Assembly (NCBI GenBank): GCA_017163975.1
Contig: JAFFSR010000230.1
Span: 1,507,001 to 1,571,000, forward strand
Source: Anastatus disparis
Lineage: Eukaryota > Arthropoda > Insecta > Hymenoptera > Eupelmidae
DNA: 64,000 nt
Direction of reading: 5' to 3'
The notes below the pieces were generated by a model, which had not been told where the DNA came from, searched no databases, and saw nothing but the letters and a program-made list of their open reading frames with translations. Positions 48,501-62,546 of this stretch are shown piece after piece; positions within the stretch are counted from its first letter, which is position 1, and every line of letters starts with the position of its first letter. The position numbers and the translations under genes were made by a program.

Positions 48501-48937
48501 TCTCCTGTAATATTAAGGTTTTGTTGCACCAATGATACAGGTTTGGGTGATGCTACATTGCTCGTGGCTAAAGGTGAATATTTTATGTTGCTAGAAGGGG
48601 TAAATGGGCACGATTGATTAAAACCTGGGTTATTTGTCCCAGTTTGTGCTATTTTGCTATCTATGTTCTCACTAGAACGTATTGCTCGTTTGCTCTGCTC
48701 ACTTTTTAGTTGCTCGCTCTTTAACGTCGTCGGTTTTTCGACGCTGTAATGGCTATCTGCTATATTGCTCTCTTTTAACTTATGACCCGCTTCTAATGGT
48801 CGAACTACGCTTTGCTCTAGGTTTTCGTGGTTCGAGCATGTAGACGGACTACTTTGTCGATTTAGAAGCGGTCGAGTCTGACACGCTTCATCGGAAGAAA
48901 CACCGACTCTTAATGTTCCCTCCGTTGTTCGTTTCCC
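45239..48937 (-). CDS. pol: Gypsy pol: protease, RT, RNase H, integrase (two frame breaks)
   Basis: Entered by -1 frameshift from gag at 48931-48937. The frame is open from there to a long spacer and then (numbering from the TTG codon at 48532) protease DSG at 30-32, RT with FCIDYRQVND (241-250) and catalytic YLDD at 342-345, and RNase H with QTDASN, SEKECLA and ITDHHSLLW. The frame stops at 46619. Homology continues in the next frame through the integrase HHCC domain (HMGMEKTFARL, CQECQAHK) and DDE core (VSADINGP, TDNGLEF, PVERINR), with a second frame change near 46165. The protein ends KRGRPRKATMPTH at 45239. The breaks lie at an A-run near 46645 (fits one extra base) and a C-run near 46170 (fits one missing base). 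All catalytic residues are present, and the usual domain order puts integrase last, as in Ty3/Gypsy. Confidence 0.9.
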
Positions 48938-51038
48938 GCTAAATTACATCGTTTGCATTCTTTGATGTGAGTATTCAACTGCCCACAGCCGTAACATTTA
49001 CGAGGTTGAGTGCATTCCCGCAACCAATGGCCCAGTTGTCCGCACCTGAAGCACGGTTCTTTTTGTTTTCGCCAAAAATCCTCGACTATAGGGGTCGGGT
49101 TCTTGTTTAAGGGACGCTTGGCACTATTTTGGTTCTGCGTACGCGCTTGGTTGTTGGGAGGCCTGACTTGATTAGTATTTCCGGATTTATTAGTAAACCG
49201 CGCGTTGGAATTTCTTGAAGCGGGTTTTTGCTGAATTCTACTAGGTTCCGGTTTCCTTGGTGGTTGAGTAACAGCAGAGGGGTTTGTGACAGGTGCTTGA
49301 AGGGTACTGGTGACAGGGGCTAATATAGGAGTTTGGTCATGATGCTGTTGCTCATCGATGTGATCACGAGGAGAAATGAGAGCAGTTTTATTTAATCGAG
49401 ACTGCTTAGTACCCGTGCACGCTGTAGTAGGGAATAACGACTCGCTAGGGGCTGGAGGAGGCCGGTACGCTTTATCTTGGGCTCTGCGGGTTTCTTCTCT
49501 CTCTTGCCAAGGCGTTGTAGTTCCGTGAAACTATTGAACTGGTCCCTGTAGATTCGTTGACGGTAGCTAGGATGCAGATTTCGGTATGCTCGATTCAATT
49601 GTTCATCTAAGGTCATCAGCGGACGAACTTGGTCCATAAGGTCTCTCAGTTTAGTCAGATAAGTACTAACATCTTCCTGAGAGCCTTGCGTTCTGCGCTC
49701 GAGTTCAATTTTAAGATGTTCTTGCACGTTTTCCATGCAGAACTGCAGGCGAAAAGCTTCAACTAGATCTTCGAAAGTGCGCCAATTTGGATTCTCCCTC
49801 CGAAACCATTGATAAGCCTCTTCATCCAATACTGCAGGTAACGCCTTAATAATAGTATCTACAGTGAGGTCATGTGCCGCTCTACACCCTTGCAAATTAG
49901 TTAAAAAGGATTCAGGGTCCTTTCTTCGGTCTCCCTTGAATGAAACATGCCAATTGGCAAAAATTTGACTAGTATATTTCTCACGATTGAACATTGACGC
50001 GTTTATGCTCGACGGGAAATGTTCGGTAAAAGCATGAGCCGAATTCGCATCCAGGGGGTTATGTGGCCTATAGATTGTGGGCCTAGTCATAGGTTGCGCT
50101 GGAACAGTAGGGAAAAAAGGTGGCGGTGGGATCAGAGGTGGTGATCGGGGCACATATCCAGGAGGGGGTATAATGGGAGGGATCTGACTCCACGGATGAG
50201 AATAGGAAGGTGCTTGAGTGTAAGGGTATGAATACGAAGCTGGTGCTTGGGTACGTCCTCCGTAGTTAGCTTGAAGGGTGCTCGCTGCTCTATACGACTG
50301 GCTTGAAGTAACTAGTGAAGAAGGGCAAACATTGGTAGTATTGGGGACAACGACATTATTGCTGGCACACGTAATAAGGTTAAGTGGCCCGTTTCTTCGA
50401 TTGGCAGCTGCGGTGAGATCCATCGCTTCAGAATACTGGGTGGCATCTGGCCACGTTACAGCTCTTGATGTAGTGGGGTATTGGGTGGATTGGGCTTGAG
50501 GAGTGGTCAACGGTTGACCAGCAACATTACCAGCGCTGGGAGGCACATGGGTTCCAGATTCACTCGTTGAAGGTAGGAACGGGTTGCTACGCGATTGTGC
50601 AGTCGAGTTATTAAACGTTATTGGATCTCGGTACATCCCTAGTGTTTGACCAGTAGGGAGTACTGGCTCGTTACTAGCATGAACGTCCGCCTGTACAGTC
50701 GTCTGAGCTTCGTGCTGTTCATTGAGCAGAGTGGTGGAGTTGCCGGTGGGGAGCGTACTACACCCTAATCGCGATTCATCCGCGACTTCATCGACCATTG
50801 GGTCCCACGCCGCGCTTCGTTCGCCCAAATGTCTTCTGAGCTCATATCTCAAGACTCGATACTTAAAATTAGCTTGACATCCCGCCATGCTGATTCCTCT
50901 ACGACTATAGGCAAACATTTGATCAATTGAAAGTCGTTCAACGAGGTGGGCGATCTCGTCAGCCGCTCTAAAAACATCTCGACGGCACAAATCAGCCGAA
51001 ATCAAAAGGGGTTCTAATTCTAATTGTCGGTTCGCCAT
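48910..51038 (-). CDS. gag: Gypsy gag, zinc-knuckle capsid protein (one frame break)
   Basis: Starts MANRQLELEPLL at 51038 after a stop-rich leader. Residues 1-80 are predicted helical and 90-320 are Pro/Ser/Thr-rich. The retrotransposon capsid domain lies at ~340-500 (RKDPESFLTNLQGC, AYQWFRRENPNW, FRLQFC, ERRTQGSQEDVSTYLTKL). The frame first read ends at 49392. Better sequence continues in another frame from about 49510, through a Pro/Gln-rich region to CFRCGQLGHWLREC (a full CCHC knuckle), CYGCGQLNTHIKEC (His position Thr) and CKRC, ending at the TAA at 48910-48912. The break is in an AG repeat and fits two extra bases or one missing. Gag packages the RNA and forms particles. The total would be about 709 codons, long for the family because of the low-complexity middle. 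Confidence 0.85.
48931..48937 (-). promoter_or_regulatory. Programmed -1 frameshift site G-GGA-AAC
   Basis: The heptamer GGGAAAC lies in the gag frame as G|GGA|AAC, exactly the X XXY YYZ form, 18 nt before the gag stop (48912-48910). The -1 frame is the pol frame and is open through this point to protease. Downstream, gagtc (near 48908) can pair with gactc (near 48876), a candidate stimulatory stem. Confidence 0.8.
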
Positions 51039-53168
<2,130 letters not shown>

Positions 53169-53188
53169 GCCCCACGTTGGTTGCGTCA
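53169..53188 (-). other. Primer binding site, tRNA-Lys-like
   Basis: On the minus strand, two bases after the 5' LTR, TGACGCAACCAACGTGGGGC resembles the primer site complementary to tRNA-Lys (CTT), TGGCGCCCAACGTGGGGC. The last 12 bases (CCAACGTGGGGC) match exactly; the first part differs by one substitution and two inserted A residues. Confidence 0.65.
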
Positions 53189-53190
53189 GT

Positions 53191-54045
53191 TGTGACAACC
53201 TTGGGGATTAGGAGGTTGCACTAAATATATGTATTTTAAGTAATTATGCATAAAATTATATATAGAATAATGATACAGACAATGTACTTTATTAATTAAT
53301 TACAGAGTTAAAACACGCACGTTCAAGATGGACGCCAGCCGCGTATAACGTACGCGACGCCGTATTTAATAGTAGAGAAACTATCGGCAAGAGAAACGCA
53401 GATAGTTTCAACAATTATGCACTAAAAAAGGGCACAAGCACACAAAAAAAAATAATATTAATAGCACGAAGGGTATTTAGCACTAGTACGCGTACGAAGT
53501 CGCCCGGCACACACGTCGCACAACAAAAAGAAAGCAATAACGTTAAGCTAGTTATAAAGCACGCTGGCACTAGCAAAATCAAGGCTCAAGACTTGATTTT
53601 ATTAAATACAAGAAAAATAACGCTAATGAGTCTCACTCACACAGCAATTTACTCTCTATAGAGCACAAAAAAGAAATAAGGAAAATACTGTATAATATTA
53701 CAGTGACGAACGCTCTTTACTTCGTGACGACGACAGAAAGAATAAAGCAATGGCGATTTCTTTCTGTCGACCAAGCTCGTTGCTCTTGCGGTCTGCTGCG
53801 CGCGCCGCAAGAGAGAGACAGACGATCCTCAACGGACCCTAAGTTAGCTACTCTAGTCAAGCGGCTTGCTAGCCCTATGCCAGCCTTATATGCTCGCGCG
53901 TGTGTGCCAACGAACTCGTGTACGGGGCTAAGAGTTTGACTCGCGTGGTCTGCTTTCCTTCTTGCCGACAGTTGTAGGCTTCTTTCTGTCGTCTTGACGC
54001 TTAATATTATACGTTTAAGTAACATGGTCAAATTGCCATGTTACA
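53191..54045 (-). repeat. 5' LTR of the Gypsy element, 855 bp
   Basis: Same length and sequence as 42800-43654 except two single-base differences. Ends TG...CA. It would hold the element's promoter; no TATA box was assigned. Confidence 0.95.
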
Positions 54046-54299
54046 AGGAAACGGAGATGGAAAAACGGAGACGGTGATAAAGAAACGGAGACAGAGACGG
54101 AAAGATGGATACGGAGAGACAATGACGGAGACGGAGGTGGGACGATGGATTTTGTCTATATGTCTATGTGTATGAGTATGTGTATATGTGTATGTATGTA
54201 TGTATATGTATGTGGATGTGTGTATGTATGTGACAATAATGCAAAAGATATTCACGCAAGAAAAAAAAGAGTCTTTATTCTTCACTTTAATATAATGAA

Positions 54300-54352
<53 letters not shown>

Positions 54353-54353
<1 letters not shown>

Positions 54354-55345
54354 TAGGGGGGGTACCCCCCTGCTCGCCCTGCTCGCCAGCCCCCCAATTT
54401 GTGATATACTTATTCTTGAATATTATAAAATTGAATGCCATAAATTCAAATGAGGTGTTAAAGTAATTATGCTGTAAAACATATCAAGTTTAAAACAATT
54501 TGCAATGATTATTATGCAAATCGCATTAAATTATTGCATTATAGAATTCATATATAATAATGTATATATCCGAAAACTTTTCGAATGCTCTCGATTGAAT
54601 CAAGCCCGAGATTGCAAGCTTGTTTAGATTCAAGCTATATCAAGCTTTAAACCAACTTATATACATCTCTCTCTTCTCCAACTTTTAACTTCTCGTTCTT
54701 CTCCCCTTCCCCAAAAAAAAAGAATTTATTCGAAACAAATTCAATACGCAGTACTATTCAGTCCAGTTTTCTTGTTTATAGAAATGTCAAATTTCTAACA
54801 AAAAAAATGCCTCATCTCTGAGGCGTACCCTGAGGCGTTGTAAGAGGAGGGGATGAGGAAACATTGAGGCGTCTCTAAGGCGATGTATAAGGCGGGACAA
54901 GAGGCATACAAAAAAAATGCCTCATCTCTGAGGCGTACCCTGAGGTGTTGTAAGAGGAGGGGATGAGGAAGCACTGAGGCGTCGGTAACTATTTTTACGT
55001 TATTTTAAAAAATTTTTTAAAATATCACTCTCACAAACTTGAGGCGTTTTGAGGAATTCCTAAGGCTTACCTGAGGCGTCTCTGAGGAGTCTTTGAGGAG
55101 ACCTATGAGGTAATATGAGGCGACAAACGTTGAGGCGATGTCAGAGGCGGGTCAAGGAGAGGGGAGGATGGGGGAGAAGGGGGAGGCTGGGGGAGGAGGG
55201 GGGAGGCATCTCACAGAGGCTGAAAAAAAAACCTATATTTACATTGAAAAAATTAAAAAATGTGAGGCTGGGGGGAGGGGGGAGGCTGGGGGAGGAGGGG
55301 GGAGGACGCAAGAATGCTATTTTTTGAGGCTTACGTCTATATAAT
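54353..55345. mobile_element. ~1-kb insertion in the satellite AT tract, with gaggcgt repeats
   Basis: Starts ctagggggggtacccccctg inside an (AT)n tract and ends near tacgtctatataatatagg before the tract resumes. It contains two copies of a ~115-bp unit starting aaaaaaaatgcctcatctctg (54797 and 54907) and polypurine gggggagg stretches (55155-55310). The GC-rich left end is repeated, inverted, at 60200-60223 and again at 60239. The nature of the element is unknown. Confidence 0.5.
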
Positions 55346-55351
55346 ATAGGA

Positions 55352-55400
<49 letters not shown>

Positions 55401-55844
55401 TAGTAATATAATTACAAAGAGACAGAGACAAAGAGACGGAGACGGAGTAACGGAGACGAAGACGGAGAAACGGAGACTGAGAGATGGAGACGGAGACATG
55501 AAGTTGGAGAGATATTGTGTATGTGTATATTTGTGTATGTGTATGTATATGTATGTGTGTATGTTAAAAGTGCACGTGTGTATGTGTATGTATGTATGTG
55601 TCAATAATGCAAAAGATATAATCAATTCTCCTCTTTAATATAATGAAATAATAATATATGTATAAGTAGCAATTTAAAAACGGAGACGGTGATGGAAAAA
55701 CGAAGACAAAGATAGAGGGACGGATATGGACAGACTGAGTCGGAGAGACGATGACGGAGACGGAGTGACAGATATTATGTACGTGTATATGTGTGTATAT
55801 GTATGTGTGCATGTGTATGTGAGTATGTGTGTGTATGTGTATAT

Positions 55845-55955
55845 GTGTATGTTAAAGGTGAACGTGTATATGTGTATGTTAAAGGTGAACGTGTATATGT
55901 GTATGTTAAAGGTGAACTTGTATATGTGTATGTTAAAGGTGAACTTGTGTATGTG
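55845..55955. repeat. 27-bp minisatellite, four copies
   Basis: The unit gtgtatatgtgtatgttaaa plus ggtgaac is repeated four times with one or two changes, expanded from the gtatgt part of a satellite monomer. Confidence 0.85.
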
Positions 55956-56035
55956 TATATATGTATAGATCTTTACGTAAAAAAAAAAGTCATAATTCTT
56001 CACTTTAGTATAATAGTAGTAACAGTAATAATTTG

Positions 56036-56741
56036 AATTGATTATTTTATTACGCACATATTCTTTTAGTAACCAAGACAAAATTTTTCTATTAAAATGG
56101 GTCTAATCTGAATATATTTTCGAATGGTATGATAATACGATTGATTTCAAGAGATATATAAGTACCGATGGTATAATGTTATGATTCCATATACTGGTAA
56201 GGGTATTTAATTTAAAGTTTTATTAAATGGAGGTTGTTTCTTTTCATAAAATATCCATTGATGCATACATTTTAATTCTAATTCAATAAAATTATAAAAA
56301 TTATAGTGTAAAGAATAGTTTTTAGAATTATTAATCGGGTCGTACGTCTACATATATACCTCGGTATTTAAAAATATAGAAATATATAAAAATATATTTA
56401 TTATACAAAAATTTATAGATTTAATAATTTAAGTGGATGATGAATAATTTATTAATGCTATAGACATTAATGAGATCTTATACTTTTTATTGATGCATTA
56501 TATTCTACATTTATATGACAATTGTATTTTTTAAGTAATGTTGAATTATATGGTACTAACATTGAGTTGTCAAGTTTTATTTGTTGTTCATCAATTTTTT
56601 ATTATAATAATAGTTTTTTGATTTACTATTTTTTCTTTTGCATTTTAAGAAACCATCATCTTTAGAAATAATTAAATTACAAAACGTATTCGAAAAAATT
56701 TTTTTAATTTCACTATTTCTTAAATCATAACAAAGTGTCTC
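56036..56741. other. AT-rich stretch, no gene seen
   Basis: Nothing recognised. Confidence 0.5.
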
Positions 56742-57184
56742 TGGGGGCTTATTCAGTAATACCGTAACGTCTAACGGCAAGCTTAACGCCGACGCGCGCA
56801 TGCGCAGTAATCATTTTTCAGCGAATACTATCGAATATCGCGAACGTTATCAGAGATCATGTTGACGTAACGACGAAAATCTTCTAAACTGAAGCGCTAA
56901 GTCGATTTTATCGACAAATTTTACAACCAATTTGAAGCTTGGTTGTAAATCGTACGTTAAACTGTAAAACGTTATATTATGCATAACATATGTATATACA
57001 TTAACAGAAAAGATTTCTAGAAGCAAAAGAATTACTCCGATTTGATATGATTATTCAAATGGAAAAATAATTTTTTAGATGTAGGTAACTAGATGTTTGA
57101 ATTAATTTCTTGCTTCACAGATTTTAAGTTATATCTAAGAGGATCGAGATATCTTTTCTGTCAGTGTATGTATATACCTATATA

Positions 57185-58249
57185 CACTGCTGTTCAATTG
57201 CTTTTGCCCACCCTAGAGTAAAATTTATTAAAATAAAAAGTTTTTTATCTCCGGAACTAATGATCGCATCTTCAAATTCCAAACGGTGTTTGAAAAATTA
57301 GTCAAAAATCTTTAAAATAAAGTGAGTCCGGTATAAAAAAGTCATTTTCTAATTGCTTATAGCAATGTGAAAAAAATTTTTTTTACTAATTTTTTTTGCC
57401 CACATAAAAATAAATGCCATTTTTATGAAAATTATGACATTGAGAAAAAACCAAATGGAATTTAAAACTCTAATAGTCCTCTTTAAAATGAGCTAAGTAA
57501 AATGTTTTTATGACTTTTTTAACCATAGTTATGATGATTTTTCGAAAAAAAGACCTATTTTTTCAACCATGATCATCTCATAAACTAAGAAAGATAGAAA
57601 ATTTTGTATTAAAGAAAAAATGTTTTATTTTTAGTCTAGAATATATATATTTTGTGACCAATAAGTTTCGGGAGAAAAATTGTTTTTTACTTATTTTTTT
57701 AGGAAAGTTTTATGAAAAATTAGTAAAAATTTTAAATTAAACAAGTGAAAAAAAATTTTTTTCCCCAAACTTATTGGTCACAAAATATATGTATTCTAGA
57801 CTAAAAATAAAACATTTTTTCCTTAATACAAAATTTTCTATCTTTCTTAGTTTATGAGATAATCATGGTTGAAAAAATAGGTCTTTTTTTCGAAAAATCA
57901 TCATAACTATGGTTAAAAAAGTCATAAAAACATTTTACTTAGCTCATTTTAAAGAGGACTATTAGAGTTTTAAATTCCATTTGGTTTTTTCTCGATATCA
58001 TAATTTCCATAAAAATGGCATTTATTTTTATGTAGGCCAAAAAAATTAGTAAAAAAATTTTTTTCACATTGCTATAAGCAATTAGAAAATGACTTTTTTA
58101 TACCGGACTCACTTTATTTTAAAGATTTTTGACTAATTTTTCAAACGCCGTTTGGATTTTGAAGATACGATCATTAGTTCCGGAGATATAAAACTTTTTA
58201 TTTTAATAAATTTTACTCTAGGGTGGGCAAAAGCAATTGAACGACAGTG
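57185..58249. mobile_element. 1,065-bp near-perfect palindrome with Tc1/mariner-like ends
   Basis: The ends CACTGCTGTTCAATTGCTTT and, in reverse complement, CACTGTCGTTCAATTGCTTT carry on into arms of about 530 bp with very few differences. CACTG-NNGTTCAA-type TIRs in a TATA context fit Tc1/mariner MITEs, but no mariner internal sequence is seen. The centre is near 57720. An (AT)n tract follows at 58251-58302. Confidence 0.85.
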
Positions 58250-58306
<57 letters not shown>

Positions 58307-58671
58307 AAGGGAACATTATTTTATTATTATTTACAATAATGATCATAAAAATTATTTGTAATCATACACGATTAAATGATAAATTGTGTACAATTTAAAA
58401 TTCAATTGGATCTACAGATTTTAAAGTGACTTATATGTACTTTAATAAAAACGAAAAGAAAAAAATAATATGAATATTGTTTTAAATAAACTTATCTCAT
58501 CACCAATAAAAAACGTTTTTTAATAAAATTATATATTAATCTTAATTTGCATTTTATATTCTATAGCAACAACTACAGTTTCTCGATTGAATTGTTAAGT
58601 TTGCTGCAAAACTCAAAAATATTGGTTTTCAAAATTTCGTCTTTCAAAATGAGAATGTTGGCTTGGATAAT

Positions 58672-59810
58672 CCAGAGTAACCTTTTCGTTACGGCAACCA
58701 CCTTCTCTTAGTTGGGCCATCTTCGGCTGCCGAAGTCGGGCCGCCATATGAGTGAGGCGTGGTGGCGAGCGTGGGCCTACGACGGCTAGCCAAAAATTGT
58801 ATAGATTTTGTCATAACGTCGATGTGTATCTTACATAACCACAAAATATTTTTTATTGTATTATCATACGATCTAAACACTATTTTTAATTGAAAATTAA
58901 TAATAAGTAAATAAATTAATAAAAATAATTCACTTTCGACTTGAGTTGAACTCGTTTAAAATTAATTCTAAAATTCTGCCCAAATACACGGACAAATACA
59001 ACCTAAAACCAATCAATAAAAACATGGTAAAAAACTAATTTTTCTCGTGGAAATGAGAACTAATTACCATAGATAATATAATCTAGTTATTTAAGTAACT
59101 CGAGCTATTCATATTCTGTCGAGTAACTTATATTTTCTTGAGTAATTTGTATTTTTTTCGAGTACTCAATTTATTCGATTAATTCATATTTTTTCTGGTA
59201 CTCGAGGAAATTGAGTAATTCATATTTTTTTCGAGTACTCGAGTAATTCGAGTAATTCATATTTTTTCGAGTACTCAATTTTTTCGATTAATTCATATTT
59301 TTTCTGGTATTCGAGGAAATTGAGTAATTCATATTTTTTTCAAGTACTCGAGTAATTCGAGTAATTCATATTTTTCCGAGTGCTTGGAACGAAAATTCGA
59401 GTAACCCTCAAGTGCAAGTACTCAATTATCGAGTCAAGTTTTTTCTTAGAGTTTAAGCTGAGTACTTGAAACTATCAAGTACTCAACAAAAATATAAACT
59501 CGAATGACCAGTGTTACTCGAATAACTCAAGATACTTGAATTTTTTCACTAAAAGTATTTTAAAAAGTAGACAGTTGGTTGAACAGTCAATCGATTGGTC
59601 ACCATTGGAAATCAGCTGTTTGTTTATACAAATAATTGTACACAAATTCTACGATTTTATAAGCTAGATTCGGCTGCCCTCTGAGGGCCCCCTTTCACCG
59701 CCACGCCTCACGCCGATTCGGAGCTACTGCGGCGACAATTCGGCAAGAGTTTCGGTGCCACTAAGGGTGGTTCAGCACCAACTGCACGCCGAAGTGAAAA
59801 GGTTACTCGG
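58672..59810. mobile_element. 1.1-kb element with CCNGAGTAACCTTTTC TIRs
   Basis: Left CCAGAGTAACCTTTTCGTTA and right, in reverse complement, CCGAGTAACCTTTTCACTTC. The subterminal regions are GC-rich on both sides (58690-58790 and 59665-59800) around an AT-rich centre containing a minisatellite. No open frame of note and no clear duplication. Confidence 0.6.
59075..59520. repeat. Minisatellite built on gagtaattcatattttttc
   Basis: gagtaattcatattttttcg and gtactcgagtaattcg alternate about eight times with small changes, inside the 58672-59810 element. It is rich in self-complementary ctcgag/gagtactc words. Confidence 0.8.
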
Positions 59811-60190
59811 GATGTTGAGTTACAAGAATATATAATAGAAACATGAATACAGATATATTTCTAATATGAATGTTACGTGTTGTATGTTTTAAGGCAATTA
59901 TTTTTGTAATCATATTAATTTTAATGTAATAATTATTTGAAATTTTTTTTATTTCTTTGAATATTTATGTTGTAAATGTCTGTTGTAAAAGATTTAATAA
60001 TAAACTAAAACATTTTTTTATGTGTTTATCGATTATTCAAAAGAGTAGAGTCCTTAACGCTTCTCGACGTCGAAACGTTAAGTCAATCGTTATCGTCAAG
60101 AAGTTAGTGAATAACCCCCCTGGATCATGTAACATATATTTTAACATAAATAAATCTTCCTCGAAAATTAAATTGAATATTTGTGATTGG

Positions 60191-60290
60191 CAATAGGAGC
60201 GAGCAGGGGGGTACCCACCCTAGTATATACATATATATACTAGGGGGAATATCCCCCTACTTGCTCTGCTCGCTAACCTCCCCAAAACAA
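60191..60290. repeat. Two GC-rich element ends in inverted and direct order
   Basis: gagcaggggggtacccaccc (60200-60219) is the inverted form of the end at 54353, and ctagggggaatatcccccta (60239) is a direct, diverged form. They are separated by 15 bp of tata-rich DNA. They could be ends of two elements of one family. Confidence 0.5.
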
Positions 60291-60351
60291 GGTATAAATA
60301 TAACACAAAAATTAACAAACAATTTAACAAAAAAATTTCTAACGCGCCATA

Positions 60352-60585
60352 ACGATACCTCTATATTTTATACTTTTTACTTTTTCTTGATTCATTAAGT
60401 ATAATTAAAATTTATTAAATTTGATAATTAACATTTGTTAAATGAGTTAAATTCAATGTCATATGAAGTATTTATTATTGTTTGAAATGTAAGGTGGTGT
60501 GGAAAGTCGTATGTCAACACTATATACAGTGACTATATATTAATATACAAGACATTAATAGATAAGTAATATATAAAATAAATGG
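60352..60585 (+). repeat. Direct repeat, copy 1
   Basis: The block with ttgattcattaagtataatt and tggaaagtcgtatgtcaaca recurs at 61888-62127 with about one difference per 15 bp. Together with the repeat at 60928-61050 / 61761-61883 it outlines a duplicated region with shuffled order. No gene inside. Confidence 0.75.
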
Positions 60586-60927
60586 ATGCATAAACCTAAA
60601 TTTAAAAAAATCGTACACAATATATAGTGTTGAACAATAATTTAATTTTTAAAAGTATTTTTGTTATTTAAGTTATTCTAGGAGAACTCAAAGAATAAAA
60701 ACCAAACTTTATGGAATTCTCTTCATCTTACTTGAGGTTATATTTTTACAAAATATCTCTTATAACCTAATTTTAATATTATTAAATAGATCGCTTATTG
60801 TATTAATAAAAAATAAGTTAAATAATTTATTTATACCTACTCTTTTGTTTCTTTCTTCTATCCTTTCTTGACCTCTTTATTCTCTAAAAGCATTTATTCA
60901 TTGTTCCTTCTTTATCAGATCTAAAAT

Positions 60928-61050
60928 CCCTATGATTTTATTCCTCATTTTATAAGACAAATGAATGAGTGAAAAATATATCTAATTATTTAATAGAGAA
61001 ACAATATGGCTTTCTCTTTATTTTAATTTAAGTTATACTTTCACTAAATA
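60928..61050 (+). repeat. Direct repeat, copy 1 (tatgattttattcctcattt)
   Basis: Recurs at 61761-61883, directly after the (GA)n tract, with a few differences. Confidence 0.75.
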
Positions 61051-61607
61051 TCTCGTATAACTTAATTTTAATATTATTGAATAGAGCGCTGGCTTTATAT
61101 ATTTATATATTGAAAAAAAGATCCACTTCTTCATTCTATTTCATTTTAGCTACGAATATAACTTTTTATATAAAAAAGATGGAATATTATATTGTATATA
61201 TTGCATTGAATTCGGAGTTCATCATCATTGTTTATAATTATTTGTAATAATCCAAAATCTATTTCTCTTATTTATTATTTCTTCAATATATCCTACGATA
61301 GAGCTTTTAAATTGATTCTATTTACATAATTAAGAAAAAATAATTTATATATTTGATTATTATTAATACATTATCAGATATTTGATTCCTTTTATTCATG
61401 ATTTATTTCCAATATTAAATATATTGTTGAAAAACTTATTGACAGTAAAATATATTAAAAATATATATTATGAAACTATATTAGCTAAAGTGGTTTTTAG
61501 GGCTCCTGGCGAGGGTTCCCATTAACAAAAAAAACCTTGAGAAGAAAAAATGCAATTAATATTTGAAAATAGAAAAAATCATTATCCTCTCAAGACCATA
61601 TACTAAT

Positions 61608-62127
<520 letters not shown>

Positions 62128-62176
62128 TACGACTCTTATTTCATCATCAAAAAGTTCGTTACAGCTGTCAACTTTA

Positions 62177-62511
62177 GGAGGTGTCCGTATAGCATTGTCC
62201 TTGCCTATATTTAATAATATATTCTAATCCAATTTCATAATATGTTTCATAAAAAACTATAAAATTTTCATTAGTTTTTGACTGAAGTCTGAAACGGAAA
62301 GACATTTAAATAAATTCAATCAAGTTCCACTGCTTTTCCGTTTCAGGCTTCACTCGAAAACTAATGAAAAATTTTTTTTTTTCATAGAATAGAATCGTTT
62401 GCTCGTTCTTAAATCTATTGGACTCTGCCCTTACTTTTGTATAAAAATATTCAATTTGTCAATAATAACGACAATTTAGATTAGACAAGGACAGAACTAT
62501 ACTGCCTCCAC
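62177..62511. mobile_element. TTAA fold-back MITE, copy F
   Basis: The right end in reverse complement is GTGGAGGCAGTATAGTTCTG then TCCTTGTCTAATC, with TTAA at 62512-62515. The left flank is TTTA (62173-62176), a mutated duplication. The body pairs tgaaacggaaagac with cttttccgtttcag. It is closest to copy E at 29635. Confidence 0.8.
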
Positions 62512-62546
62512 TTAAGGGACGTCTGAAGCTAATTGCTTGAAATGAG

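Larger units (their letters stand above)
54046..56035. repeat. Composite satellite array, right part
   Basis: Continues the monomers of 39890-42799, with core copies at about 54232 and 55602 and a partial one near 55970. Counting only satellite sequence, the spacings across the Gypsy (~358 bp) and across the 54353-55345 insertion (~378 bp) agree with the normal period. (AT)n tracts lie at 54306-54351 and 55356-55395. Confidence 0.8.
56742..60118. mobile_element. Possible 3.4-kb element with GGGGG-TTATTCA inverted ends
   Basis: GGGGGCTTATTCAGTAA at about 56742 and, in reverse complement, GGGGGGTTATTCACTAAC near 60118 could be TIRs, flanked by ctg on both sides. Similarity fades after ~27 bp. 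The fold-backs at 57185 and 58672 would be nested in it. No transposase is visible. Confidence 0.35.

Noticed and set aside
54353..60223. One 5.9-kb element with inverted GC-rich ends
   Set aside because: The satellite resumes at about 55345 with the normal monomer period, so the insertion at 54353 ends there; the inverted copy at 60200 belongs to something else.
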